From Actinomadura flavalba DSM 45200 (lineage in GTDB: Bacteria; Actinomycetota; Actinomycetes; Streptosporangiales; Streptosporangiaceae), in the NCBI RefSeq assembly GCF_000374305.1, contig NZ_KB894093.1, positions 1,488,001 through 1,552,000 of the forward strand: a stretch of 64,000 bases of DNA, read 5' to 3'. A program made the position numbers and the translations under genes. Of the stretch, positions 16,429 to 25,846 are shown piece by piece (positions within the stretch are counted from its first letter, which is position 1; each line of letters begins with the position of its first letter). Below the pieces are notes generated by a model, which was not told the origin of the DNA, made no database searches, and was given only the letters and a program-made list of their open reading frames with translations.

Positions 16429-18083
16429 CCCGCAAGTTCGTGCTCTCCTTCGCCGCGAGCGCCGCTCTCGCCGCGCCCCTCGCTCTCGGCCCGCCCGCGC
16501 ACGCGGACACCCCGGCCGTCACGCTCACCGACGTCCAGATCACTCCCACGACCGTGAGCATGGACGCGCCCGACCTCACCTACCGAGGCCGTGTCGTCGA
16601 CGCCGACGGCGCACCGGTGGCGAACCAGCGTCTCTGCGGCCGGACCCCCGACGGGATCTGTAGCGGCGTCGTCGTCAGTGGCGCGGACGGCCGGTTCGAC
16701 TTCACCAAGCGGCTGTTCTCCAACTACCGGACCGTGTCGATGCGCGACGGCGACGCGGCCGTCGCCCTTCTCAACTCCCCGCTGGCACCGGTCGGCACCA
16801 CCCGCATCACGGTGACCCGGCAGGACACGCGCGTGACGATCGCGCCACCCGTTACGACGCCGGTCGGCCGCGCGGGCACAGTCACCGGCCGCCTCGAACG
16901 CCACGCCACCGATGGCCGCTGGGTCGGCATCGCGCGTGAGCGTGTCGCCCTGCGCGCCTACGACCGGCGTGCGGGACGCACCGTCGAGCTCGGCGACGCC
17001 ATCACCGAGGCCGACGGCGGTTACGCCGCCGAGATCACCGTCCCGGCGGCGACGAGCTGGACGGCGCAGTTCTACGGCATCGTGTGGACCGACGGCACCG
17101 GCATCGCCCAGCCCTACCGGCACTCCAACGCCACCGTCTGGCCCCAGGCCACCCAGTACGACACAACGCTGACCGGTTTCACGCTGTCGCCGAAGCCCGC
17201 CGGCGCCGGAGGACCCCTCCGCGCCTCCGTCCAGCTCCGCCGTGCCGACGGCACGCCCGCCCCGCAGGCGTACGTCGGTGTGTCGTACTCCGCCGACAAC
17301 CGGACGTGGCGCAGGGTCGGCGCCGACCTGACCGACGCGCGGGGCCGCATCGACCTCACCCTCTCCGCCGACAAGTCCGGCTACTGGCGGGCGGAGTTCG
17401 ACGGCGACGAGAGCCACCGCGCCACGTCCCCGACCGCGCCGCAGTACGTCCAGGTCAAGACCCGCACCGCGTTCGCGTCCTTCAACGCCGCCCCCGAGCC
17501 GGTCCGCAAGGGTGCGACGCTCACCGTGTCGGGCCGGCTCAACCGGCACCAGGGCGCCTGGTACCCGGCCGGACGCGGCGCAAAGGTCACCATCGCGTTC
17601 CGTCCGGACGGCTCCACCGCCTGGACGACCGTCGGCACCACCACGACCGCCGACCGCGGCTCGTTCCGCAAGTCGTTCAAGGCGTCCCGCTCCGGCACCT
17701 GGCGCGCTTCGTACGCGGGCAGCACCACCTACCTCGGCGCCACCAGTGGCGGCGACCACGTTCAGGTCGGCACGAAAACGGCCTTCACATCGTTCAACGC
17801 CTCCCCCGAACCGGTCCGCAAGGGCGGTCGGCTCACGGCCGCCGGTCGCCTGACACGCCACCTCGGCAGTTGGCAGCCCGCCTCCGGCGCCACGGTCCGC
17901 ATCCAGTTCAAGCCCGCGGGCTCGTCCACCTGGACGACCCTCGGCACCGCCAAGACCGGCAAGAAGGGCACCTTCGCCCGGTCGTTCACCGCCACCAAGG
18001 ACGGCACCTGGCGCGCCGTCTACGCGGGCTCGACCACCTACCTCCCCTCAACCGGCAAGACCGACTACGTGGACGTCCGATGA
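16425..18083 (+). CDS. Secreted Ig-like repeat protein, paralogue 2
   Basis: A 552-residue exported protein with a signal peptide (FVLSFAASAALAAPLALG, then AHA) and five beta-rich domains. The first two (to about 245) are diverged; the last three carry the repeat FNA(A/S)PEPVRKG, WTT(V/L)GT and W-R-A-x-YAGSTTYL. The C-terminus TDYVDVR matches the paralogues. The ATG overlaps the stop of the relic stub, so it was once translationally coupled to a deleted gene and now depends on whatever initiates there; no Shine-Dalgarno is seen. It overlaps paralogue 3 by ATGA. No enzyme motif. Confidence 0.85.
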   Translation: MTRKFVLSFAASAALAAPLALGPPAHADTPAVTLTDVQITPTTVSMDAPDLTYRGRVVDADGAPVANQRLCGRTPDGICSGVVVSGADGRFDFTKRLFSNYRTVSMRDGDAAVALLNSPLAPVGTTRITVTRQDTRVTIAPPVTTPVGRAGTVTGRLERHATDGRWVGIARERVALRAYDRRAGRTVELGDAITEADGGYAAEITVPAATSWTAQFYGIVWTDGTGIAQPYRHSNATVWPQATQYDTTLTGFTLSPKPAGAGGPLRASVQLRRADGTPAPQAYVGVSYSADNRTWRRVGADLTDARGRIDLTLSADKSGYWRAEFDGDESHRATSPTAPQYVQVKTRTAFASFNAAPEPVRKGATLTVSGRLNRHQGAWYPAGRGAKVTIAFRPDGSTAWTTVGTTTTADRGSFRKSFKASRSGTWRASYAGSTTYLGATSGGDHVQVGTKTAFTSFNASPEPVRKGGRLTAAGRLTRHLGSWQPASGATVRIQFKPAGSSTWTTLGTAKTGKKGTFARSFTATKDGTWRAVYAGSTTYLPSTGKTDYVDVR

Positions 18084-19138
18084 ACCGTGGATTCCTGCTC
18101 CCCCTCCTAGCGGGCGCGCTGCTGACCGTGCCGCTCGCCGTACCCGCGAACGCGGCCGCCCCGGCCTGGGTGCGTGCCGAGCTGACCGAGCTCGCGCCGT
18201 CGGCGTTCTCGGACGTGCGGGCGACGCCCGTGCCCGCCCACCGGTGGGAGCCGTTCGCCGTCTCCGCGCGGTTGACCCGCACCGTCGACGGGAAGGCCGT
18301 CCCCGTTCAGGATGGGCACGCCGACCTTCAGTACTTCGACCTCGACGGGGGCGCCTGGACGACGGTGTGCGTGGCCGAGGTCCGCGACGGCGCGGTGCGT
18401 TGTGAACGGACGGCCGACCGTCCCGGATACTGGCGCTACCGGTACGCGGGGACATGGGAGACGGCTCCGGCGGTGAGCACGCCCCAGTTCGTGGACGTCC
18501 GCGTGCGCACGTCCTTCGCCGGCACGACGTCGCCGGCGCAGCTTCGGCGCGGCGAACGCGCGACGTTCACCGGGCACCTGTACCGCATGACCGAGAAGCA
18601 GATGGCGGAACCGGCCGGTAAGGGCGCCAAGATCGTCCTGGAGTTCCAGCCGACGGGCTCGACCGCGTGGACGGCCGTCGCCACCACGACCACCACGGCC
18701 GACCGGGGCCGGTACAGCGTGACGACCACCGCGCAGCGCACCGGCCTGTGGCGGACGCGCTACGCGGGCAGCACCACCTATCTCGGCGCCTCCAGCCGCG
18801 CGCACGCGGTGAAGGTCGGCAGCCGCACCGGGTTCACGTCGGCGTTCAACGCGGCGCCGGAGCCGGTGCGGAAGGGACGTCCGATCACGGTGAGCGGGCG
18901 GCTGCTGCGCGGCACCGAGGAGGGCTGGGCGTCGGCGTCGGGCGCGGCGGTGCAGATCCAGTTCCGGGCGGCGGGTTCGTCCGTGTGGACGACGCTCGGG
19001 TCCGTCAAGACCGCGAAGAAGGGGACGTTCTCGCGGTCGTTCACCGCCGTAAAGGACGGTGCGTGGCGGGCGGTGTACGCGGGGAGTGTCACGTACTTCG
19101 CGTCCAGCAGTAAGGCGGACTACGTGGACGTGCGCTGA
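18080..19138 (+). CDS. Secreted Ig-like repeat protein, paralogue 3
   Basis: A 352-residue exported protein. Signal peptide: FLLPLLAGALLTVPLAVPAN then AA. Three domains follow: a diverged first with two cysteines (TVCVAEV and VRCERT, probably a disulfide), then two canonical repeats with APEPVRKGR, WTTLGS and WRAVYAGS, ending ADYVDVR. ATGA overlap with paralogue 2 shows translational coupling, so 2 and 3 form one transcription unit. Target and role unknown. Confidence 0.85.
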   Translation: MNRGFLLPLLAGALLTVPLAVPANAAAPAWVRAELTELAPSAFSDVRATPVPAHRWEPFAVSARLTRTVDGKAVPVQDGHADLQYFDLDGGAWTTVCVAEVRDGAVRCERTADRPGYWRYRYAGTWETAPAVSTPQFVDVRVRTSFAGTTSPAQLRRGERATFTGHLYRMTEKQMAEPAGKGAKIVLEFQPTGSTAWTAVATTTTTADRGRYSVTTTAQRTGLWRTRYAGSTTYLGASSRAHAVKVGSRTGFTSAFNAAPEPVRKGRPITVSGRLLRGTEEGWASASGAAVQIQFRAAGSSVWTTLGSVKTAKKGTFSRSFTAVKDGAWRAVYAGSVTYFASSSKADYVDVR

Positions 19139-19246
19139 GCCGACATCCCGGTCGGGTCGGGAGTGTTCGTCCGGCCGTGTGTTTCTCTCCGCGCCGGGGA
19201 GGGCAGCGGCACAGGTGAGGCTCCCGACCGCGACCGAGGTGTCACG

Positions 19247-20107
19247 ATGCGCCACCGCACGATCGAGATCGACGGCATTCCCACCTTCTACCGGGAGGCA
19301 GGGCCGCAGCACGCGCCCGTGGTGCTGCTGCCGCACGGTTATCCGTCGTCGTCGTTCCAGTTCCGGCACTACATGCCCGCGCTGGCCGACCGGTGGCGGC
19401 TCATCGCGCCCGACTTCCCCGGTTTCGGGTACAGCGGGACGCCCGATCCTTCGGAGTTCTCCTATTCGTTCGACGGGTACGCCGACTTCCTCGACCGGTT
19501 CGTCATCAAGCTCGGCCTGTCCCGCTACGTGATCTACCTGCACGACTACGGGTCGCAGATCGGGCTGCGGCTGGCGATGGGGGCGCCCGAGCGGGTCGCC
19601 GGGCTCATCATCCAGAACGGCGACATCTACGAGGACCGGCTCGGCCCCAAGTACGCGCCGCTCCGCGCCCACTGGGACGACCCCACGCCGGAGAGCCGCG
19701 CCGAGCTGGCCGCGAACGTCAGCGAGGAGGGGTTCCGGGAGGAGTTCGTCGGCGAAATCGCCGACCGGCTCGTCGAACGCGTCAGCCCCGACCTGTGGCG
19801 CCTGTCCTGGACGCTCATGGACGACCCGGTCCGCCGCGAGGCGATGGTCGGGCTGATGGAGGGCCTGCGCGACAACCTGGCGTGGTTCCCGCACGCGCAG
19901 GCGTACCTGCGCGAGCACCGCCCCCCGGCGCTCATCGCCTGGGGCCCCCAGGACGGCTACATGCCCGAGGACTCCGCCCGCGCCTACCTCCGCGACCTCC
20001 CCGACGCCGACCTCCACTTCCTCGACGGCGGCCACTGGGCGCTGGAGACGAACCTCCCGGAGATGGTCCGCCTCTCCCGCGCCTTCCTCGCCCGCGTCCA
20101 CCGCTGA
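19247..20107 (+). CDS. Alpha/beta hydrolase (haloalkane dehalogenase/epoxide hydrolase type)
   Basis: A 286-residue alpha/beta-hydrolase. The oxyanion HGYP lies near residue 33, the nucleophile elbow LHDYGSQIG (about 101) has Asp as nucleophile as in dehalogenases and epoxide hydrolases, and GGHWALE near the C-terminus supplies the catalytic His. The ATG has GAGG 8 nt upstream. It faces a related but truncated hydrolase gene across a 160-bp gap; the two are paralogues with the same HDYG elbow. Substrate unknown. Confidence 0.9.
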   Translation: MRHRTIEIDGIPTFYREAGPQHAPVVLLPHGYPSSSFQFRHYMPALADRWRLIAPDFPGFGYSGTPDPSEFSYSFDGYADFLDRFVIKLGLSRYVIYLHDYGSQIGLRLAMGAPERVAGLIIQNGDIYEDRLGPKYAPLRAHWDDPTPESRAELAANVSEEGFREEFVGEIADRLVERVSPDLWRLSWTLMDDPVRREAMVGLMEGLRDNLAWFPHAQAYLREHRPPALIAWGPQDGYMPEDSARAYLRDLPDADLHFLDGGHWALETNLPEMVRLSRAFLARVHR

Positions 20108-20267
20108 CCCCGGCGCCAGGTGACGGGATAGCGGTGGCCGGGGACGACGCGTCCCAGCACATACCCAGCGGCGACCACGACGACGGCGGCGGCCAGCACC
20201 GGCACCAGCGCCGTGCGCACCGCCTCGCCCGCGTGCGTCGGTGCGAGGGGACGCGGGGGTGCGCCGG

Positions 20268-21062
20268 TCACCGGGGCAGAGCGCGCAGGAAGGCGCGGAT
20301 CAGGTCGGCGCTCTCGGCCGCGTGCGTGACGAACGGGAAGTGCCCGGCGTCCAGGAGATGCACCTGCGCGTCGGGGACGTCGCGCGCGAACGCCTCCGCT
20401 CCGGCGGCGGCGAAGATGTTGTCGTTCGCGCCCCAGACCGCCAGGACCGGGGGCCGGTGCGTGCGCAGGTACTCCTGCCAGACCGGGTAGAGCGGCGGGT
20501 TGGTGCGGTAGTCGAGCAGCAGCGCGAGCTGGACGCCGGCGTTGCCCGGCCGGGTCAGCAGCGCGTGGTCGTGCAGCTCGTAGGACGGGTCGACGCGCTC
20601 GACGTCCGGGACGCCGTGCGTGTACTGCCAGTGGACGGCGTCGCGGTCGATCACGGTGCCGAGCGCGGCGGTGTTCGCCGGTGACGGGTCGGCCCAGTAG
20701 GTGCGGATCGGCTCCCAGAAGGGGGTCAGGCCCTCCTCGTAGGCGTTGCCGTTCTGGCTGACGATGCCGGTGACGCGCTCGGGGTGGCGCAGCGCGAGCC
20801 GGAACCCGACGGGCGCGCCGTAGTCGTGCACGTGGAGGGCGTAGCGGGTGACGCCGAGCCGTTCGAGGAGGGCGTCCACGACGTCGGTGAGGTGGTCGAA
20901 CGTGTAGTCCCAGGCGTCGGCGGCGGGGGCGTCGGTGTGGCCGAAGCCGGGGAGGTCGGGGGCGATGAGGTGGACGTCGTCCCGGAGTGCGCCGATCAGC
21001 GGGCCGTAGACGACGGACGACGTCGGGAACCCGTGCAGCAGGACGAGCGTGGGGGCGGCGGG
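20268..21062 (-). pseudogene. 5'-truncated alpha/beta hydrolase (HDYG type)
   Basis: The frame encodes a nearly complete hydrolase from APTLVLLHGFPTSS through VHDYGAPVG (nucleophile Asp) to LDAGHFPF (catalytic His). Family members have about 25 residues (a first beta strand pair such as in the gene at 19247: EIDGIPTFYREAG) before this point. Here, upstream of about 21062, the frame continues only as the antisense of a CGNR gene. No start codon with a binding site is visible at the boundary. The gene has lost its 5' end and is probably inactive, unless translation starts within the antisense region. Confidence 0.7.
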
Positions 21063-21513
21063 GCTGGTTCGACCAGGGCCGCCGCCACGACCTCTTCGAC
21101 GAGTCGGACGGCCTCGCGTCCTGGCTGGCCGAGCACGGCTTCGCCGACGTCCCCGGCGCGCTGCCCCCTCTGCTCGCCGCCCGCGACGCCATCCGGGCGG
21201 CCCTCGAACGCGGACAGGACGCCGCCCTCGACGACGTCCTGTCCCACGGCTCACGCCGTCCCGTCCTCCGCGCCGGAACCCCCGCGCAGACGCTCCTGCT
21301 CGACGCCCCGCACTGGGAGGCCGCCTGGACCGCCGCCGCCGACCTCGTCCACCTGCACACCGCCCGGCCCGAGCGCATCCGCGCCTGCGCGCACCCCGAC
21401 TGCATCCTGTGGTCCTCGACACGACGAAGAACGGCAGCCGCCGCTGGTGCTCGATGGACATCTGCGGCAACCGCACCAAGACGGCCCGGTTCACCCGAAC
21501 GCATCGCCCCTGA
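21061..21513 (+). pseudogene. Truncated and frameshifted CGNR zinc-finger regulator
   Basis: From GWFDQGRRHDLFDE onward this matches actinobacterial CGNR zinc-finger proteins: an ABATE-like helical domain, then CAHPDC and RRWCSMDICGNRTKTARF, whose cysteines bind zinc. The N-terminus (normally LDFVNTW) is cut off at the junction with the hydrolase. In addition the frame breaks between CILW and LDTTKNG near 21412: adding one T there restores the family sequence. Two independent lesions make it a pseudogene. CGNR proteins are thought to be transcriptional regulators. Confidence 0.75.
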
Positions 21514-21525
21514 CGAAGCCCGGTT

Positions 21526-22155
21526 TCAGACCCCCCGGTCCGGTGCGCTCATGTCGCCCGTGCCGGGCACGCCGTCGGCGCGCGCGTAGCGCAGGTGGAC
21601 GGTGCCGCGCGGCCCGGCCGCCGGAGGTTCGAGCAGCGTCAGGTTCGTCGGGACCTCGCCGCCGTCGAACAGCCTCTTGCCGACGCCGAGGACGATCGGA
21701 TGCACCCACAGGTCGAGCCGGTCGAACAGGTGCTCGCGCAGCAGCGTCTGCACCAGGTTCAGGCTGCCGACGACCTTCACCTTCGCGTGCCGGTCGCGGA
21801 CCTCGCGCACGGCGGCGGGCAGGTCGGGGCCGAGCAGCGTCGCGCCCGCCCAGCCGAGTTCGGGCCCGCCCCGCGACGCCACGTACTTCGGGACGCGGTT
21901 GAACAGCGCGGCGAACGCGTTGTCGGGGCCGTCGTGGTGGGGCCAGTAGGCGGCGAAGATGTCGTACGTGCGGCGGCCGAGCAGCAGCGCGTCGGTGCCC
22001 TCGTAGGCGGCGGCGACCTGGGCCTCGGAGACCTCGTCCAGCAGCGGCGCCTGCCAGCCGCCGAACGGGAAGCCGTCCGGGTCCTCCTCGGGGCCGCCGG
22101 GCGCCTGCCCGACCAGGTCGAGGGTCGTGAACAACTCGATGTGGATCTCGCCCAT
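21526..22155 (-). CDS. Dihydrofolate reductase family protein (RibD C-terminal type)
   Basis: A 209-residue reductase-like protein with the RibD-C/DHFR-like fold. LFTTLDLVGQAPGGPEEDP starts the fold, DALLLGRRTYDIFAAYWP (about 60-77) is the family nucleotide-binding segment, and VVGSLNLVQTLL (about 130) is the GS-L-Q block. In actinomycetes such proteins are common and mostly uncharacterised NADPH-dependent reductases. I prefer the ATG at 22155, with GGGAG 5 nt upstream, to the ATG at 22182, which adds nine residues. It stands alone between the CGNR pseudogene and the STAND gene. Confidence 0.85.
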   Translation of the reverse strand: MGEIHIELFTTLDLVGQAPGGPEEDPDGFPFGGWQAPLLDEVSEAQVAAAYEGTDALLLGRRTYDIFAAYWPHHDGPDNAFAALFNRVPKYVASRGGPELGWAGATLLGPDLPAAVREVRDRHAKVKVVGSLNLVQTLLREHLFDRLDLWVHPIVLGVGKRLFDGGEVPTNLTLLEPPAAGPRGTVHLRYARADGVPGTGDMSAPDRGV

Positions 22156-22390
22156 GCTCGCTCCCGGGTGCGTCTCGGTCATGTCGCGGGCCCGCCTCCG
22201 CTAGAACGGATCGGCGGGGTACTCGAAGCTCCCACACCCGCCGCCCCGGCGCCGCCCGCACCAGCTCGACGACCCGCCCGACCAACCCGGACCCATGCCC
22301 GACGACGCTAGCGAACACCCTGACATCGGGCCGGGAGTGTCGGGTGACCCGGAGATTGCCCGGACGTCCGGAATGTGATCGGGTGGCCCG

Positions 22391-25300
22391 GTGGGAGTGG
22401 ATGACTTCTTCAGTTACGGTCCCGGCGTTCCGTTCACCGCGCACGACGTCTTCACCGACCGGGACGAACCGCTCGCCCGCCTGCACCAGCGCTGCGTCGC
22501 GCACGCGACCCGGCCCGACCCCGACCCCGACCTGCTGGACTTCCAGCGCCCGGCGACCAACCTCGTGACGGTGCTCGGCGAGGGCGGCATCGGCAAGTCG
22601 ACCCTCGCCCGCCGCGTCGCCGCGCTCGCCACCGACGGCACCTGGGCGGACCTCCCCGACCGCCGCGCCGCCGCCGTCCTCGACCTCGCGGACCCGGCCA
22701 GCGCCGGCTTCGAGACGCTGCTGCTCCGGCTGCGGACGGCGCTCGCGCCGCTCGCGCGGAGCTGGCCCGCCTTCGACCTCGCGCTCGCCGCCTACTGGGC
22801 GCGCAAGCATCCCGGCGAGTCCCTGGCCGACCATCTGCGCGAGCACGGCAGCGCCGAGGGACGCCGCGTCGCCGACCAGGTCACCGGCGTGGTCGACCAG
22901 TTCGCGGGCGGGTTCGGCGTCGCGACCCTGGCGATCGCCGCCGCCCGTCACGTCGGCCGCACCGCCGCGCAGAAGGCTCGCCTGCGCAGGCTCCGCGCCG
23001 AGCTGCCCGCCCTCGACCCGATCCTCGCCGAGGACGACCCCGACCTCATGATCGGCTACATGCCGGTGCTGCTGGCCGCCGACCTCGAACGCGCCCGCGC
23101 CCGTGCGCCCCGCCTGGCGCTGTGCGTCCTGGACACGGTGGAGACCGTGCAGCGGTCGTCGTCCGAGCGCGGCGGCCCGGAAGACCTCATCGCCCGGCTC
23201 GTCTACCTGATGCCGAACGTCCTGTTCCTCGCGGCGGGCCGGTCCCCGCTCGGCTGGCACGACCCGGTGCGCTCGGTCGGCCTCACCTACGGCGGCGCGC
23301 ACCGCTGGCCGGGCCTCACCGGTCCGGACCAGTGGACGCTCCCCGGCTTCGACCCCGCCGCCGCCGACGCCTACCTCCGCGCCCGCGTCACGATCGACGA
23401 CCGCCCGGCCATCTCCACGGCCACCCGCGAACGCATCGTCACCGGCTCGGGCGGCTCGCCGCTCTACCTCGACCTGTCCGCCGAGCTGTGCCAGCGGCAC
23501 CTCGCGCGAGGCACCGCGCCCCCGGCCTCGGCGTTCGGCCGGGGCTTCCCCGAACTGGTGCTGCGCACGCTCCGCGACCTCACCGCCGAGGACCGCGACC
23601 TGCTGCGCGCCGCCTCGCTCGTCGAGGCGTTCGACGCGGGCCTGCTGCACGCCGTCGTCCCGTCCGTGCGGCGGCGCCGGATCGAGACGTTCACGGCCCG
23701 CGCGTTCGTCCGCCACGACCCGTCGGTCTGGCCGCCCTACCGGCTGCACGAGACGCTGCGGGAGAGCGTCCGCGCGTCCGACGCCCACCTGGAGGACGGC
23801 TGGACGCCCGCTGAACGCCGCGAGCACCTCACGGCCGCCTTCGCGTATCTCGCGGAGGCGGGGCTGGCCGTCTGGGACGAGCGGACCGACCATCCCGTCC
23901 CGCAGGACGTCCGCAGCCGCCGGAGCGTCGCGGCGTTCCTCATCGTCCTGCGCGCGGCGGCGGAGATCGGCGCGGCGCCGCCCGTCCTGGCGGACCTGGC
24001 GTTCACGCTGAGCGTGCTCGGCCACCGGCAGGTCCTCGCCGGGCTCCCGGCCTACCCGGACGTGCCCGAACTTGACCGGCTGACGGCGTTCGCCCGGCTC
24101 GCCGCCCGGGGCGACCTGAACGCCGAGGACCGCTACCGGACGATGCGCGGCCTCGTCCCCGGCGAGCCGGACGGGCCGTTCGCCGACTACCTCAACTACG
24201 AGCTCGGCACGGCGGCGCACCTCGCGGGCCTGCTCGACACCGCGATCGCGCACCTGTCGGTGATCCCGCCGGACGGGTCGCTGATCGGCGCGTCGGCGCT
24301 GTTCGGGCTCGCGGACAACGCCCTGCGGCGCAGCGACCTGCGGGCGGTGGCCGAGCTGATGGACAAGGCGTCGGGCGCCAGCCTGGACCGCGTCCGCGTC
24401 GCCGACATGCTCGGCCACACCCACCTGCACGCCGCCCGGTTCGCCCGCGCGGCGCGGTTCTTCGAGACGGCCCTGGACGAAGCGCGCGCCGCGAACGCCC
24501 CGGTCTGGGAGGCGCGGGCGCTGCGGCATCTGGCGCTGGCGCTGATGTGGTGCGATCCGGACCGCGCGCTGGGCCTCGTCCCGCACGCGCGGGAGCTGAG
24601 CGCGGGCGTCGGCGAACTGATCGGCGTGGCGCAGTGCGACCTGGCGGCGTCGGTCGCGCACGCGCTGCTCGGGGACGCCGGACGGGCGGCGGAACTCCTC
24701 GCGGACGCCGTGACGCGCTTCGCCGACCTCGCCACGCCCGGCGAGCTGCTGCCGGTCGAGGCGCTTCAGGTGCTCCAGCACGTCCTGGCGGGGCAGGCGG
24801 ACCAGGCGGCGGTGCTCGCGCGGAGGCTGGCGGACGCGGAACGGGACGGCACACCCGCCTGCCCGCCCGTCTGGGTCTTCGTCACCTGCCTGTGGACGGA
24901 CGTGGAGCCGCCCCCCATACCGCGCCTCACCTGGCCCGACGAAGCCGACGAGGCACGCGCCCGCTGGCGCGCGCCGCTGCGCCGGTTCTGCGGCCCGCTG
25001 GACGTCGGCGACCGCGCCGGGCACGTCCCGACCGAACGGCTCGATCCGGCCGTCCCGGCACGGGTGGCCCGGGACGCGGCGCGGAGCGAGGCGTTCGACG
25101 GCGACGCCACGTCCGGCGGGACGGCCGTCGTCGGGCGCCGCACGGTCCTGAAGGTGCAGCACCGCACGCACGAGCGGTTCGAGACGGTGCTGCGTTTCGA
25201 ACGACTCCGGGACGAGGCGGGCGTGCGGGCGCCCCGGCTGCTCGACGCGGGCCGCGCCGGCGACGGAACGTGGTGGGCGGTGCTGGAACGGCTGCCCGGA

Positions 25301-25846
25301 GCCCCCGGGGACGCGCCGACACCGGCGCAGCAGCGCGAGATCGGCCGCCAGTTGCGCCGCTGGCACACCAGCGGGCTGGACGGCGGCCTGCGCCTCGACG
25401 ACCCCGGCGCGCTCGGGGTGCTGCTCGGATCGGCGCGGCGCAACGTCCCGCTCGCCTATCCGGTCATCGCCGGCATGATCGACGCGGCGTGCCGGGGCGC
25501 GGCCGTCACGCCGATCCACGGCGATCTCGCGGTCGGGCACAATGCGCTGTTCGAGGGCGACACGCTCGCGGGCGTCCTCGACCCCGGCGCCGTCGAACAC
25601 GGCCCGCCCGCCCTCGACCTCGCCTGGGCCCTGGCCGTCGACCTCCCTCGCGGCGGCCGCCGCGAACCCCTGCTCGACGGCTACGGCGCCGTCGACCGAC
25701 CCCTCCTGGAAGCCCTGGTGCCGCTGATGATGCTCCGCCGCCTGATCGACGTCCCGCACACGCCGGACGGCCGCCGTCTCGCCGACCTCCTCGCCCCGGT
25801 CCGCCCCGACCTGCTCGCGCTGGTCACCGACGAGCTGGGCCTGTGA
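22391..25846 (+). CDS. STAND-type NTPase with helical repeats fused to an APH-fold kinase domain
   Basis: An 1151-residue multidomain protein. Residues 1-55: short N-terminal segment. Residues about 56-400: NTPase with Walker A VLGEGGIGKSTLA (about 60-72) and Walker B-like LALCVLDTVE (about 240), as in STAND/AP-ATPase signalling proteins. Residues about 400-880: winged-helix-like part, then TPR-like helical repeats. Residues about 890-1151: aminoglycoside-phosphotransferase-like kinase, with HGDLAVGHN (about 1043; catalytic Asp and Asn) and LDPGAVEHGPPALDLAWAL (metal Asp). Both active sites look intact. STAND proteins sense a ligand and oligomerise; here the output may be phosphorylation. The GTG start gives the MGVDDFF N-terminus. 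A secretory lipase is coupled to its stop. Function unknown. Confidence 0.85.
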   Translation: MGVDDFFSYGPGVPFTAHDVFTDRDEPLARLHQRCVAHATRPDPDPDLLDFQRPATNLVTVLGEGGIGKSTLARRVAALATDGTWADLPDRRAAAVLDLADPASAGFETLLLRLRTALAPLARSWPAFDLALAAYWARKHPGESLADHLREHGSAEGRRVADQVTGVVDQFAGGFGVATLAIAAARHVGRTAAQKARLRRLRAELPALDPILAEDDPDLMIGYMPVLLAADLERARARAPRLALCVLDTVETVQRSSSERGGPEDLIARLVYLMPNVLFLAAGRSPLGWHDPVRSVGLTYGGAHRWPGLTGPDQWTLPGFDPAAADAYLRARVTIDDRPAISTATRERIVTGSGGSPLYLDLSAELCQRHLARGTAPPASAFGRGFPELVLRTLRDLTAEDRDLLRAASLVEAFDAGLLHAVVPSVRRRRIETFTARAFVRHDPSVWPPYRLHETLRESVRASDAHLEDGWTPAERREHLTAAFAYLAEAGLAVWDERTDHPVPQDVRSRRSVAAFLIVLRAAAEIGAAPPVLADLAFTLSVLGHRQVLAGLPAYPDVPELDRLTAFARLAARGDLNAEDRYRTMRGLVPGEPDGPFADYLNYELGTAAHLAGLLDTAIAHLSVIPPDGSLIGASALFGLADNALRRSDLRAVAELMDKASGASLDRVRVADMLGHTHLHAARFARAARFFETALDEARAANAPVWEARALRHLALALMWCDPDRALGLVPHARELSAGVGELIGVAQCDLAASVAHALLGDAGRAAELLADAVTRFADLATPGELLPVEALQVLQHVLAGQADQAAVLARRLADAERDGTPACPPVWVFVTCLWTDVEPPPIPRLTWPDEADEARARWRAPLRRFCGPLDVGDRAGHVPTERLDPAVPARVARDAARSEAFDGDATSGGTAVVGRRTVLKVQHRTHERFETVLRFERLRDEAGVRAPRLLDAGRAGDGTWWAVLERLPGAPGDAPTPAQQREIGRQLRRWHTSGLDGGLRLDDPGALGVLLGSARRNVPLAYPVIAGMIDAACRGAAVTPIHGDLAVGHNALFEGDTLAGVLDPGAVEHGPPALDLAWALAVDLPRGGRREPLLDGYGAVDRPLLEALVPLMMLRRLIDVPHTPDGRRLADLLAPVRPDLLALVTDELGL

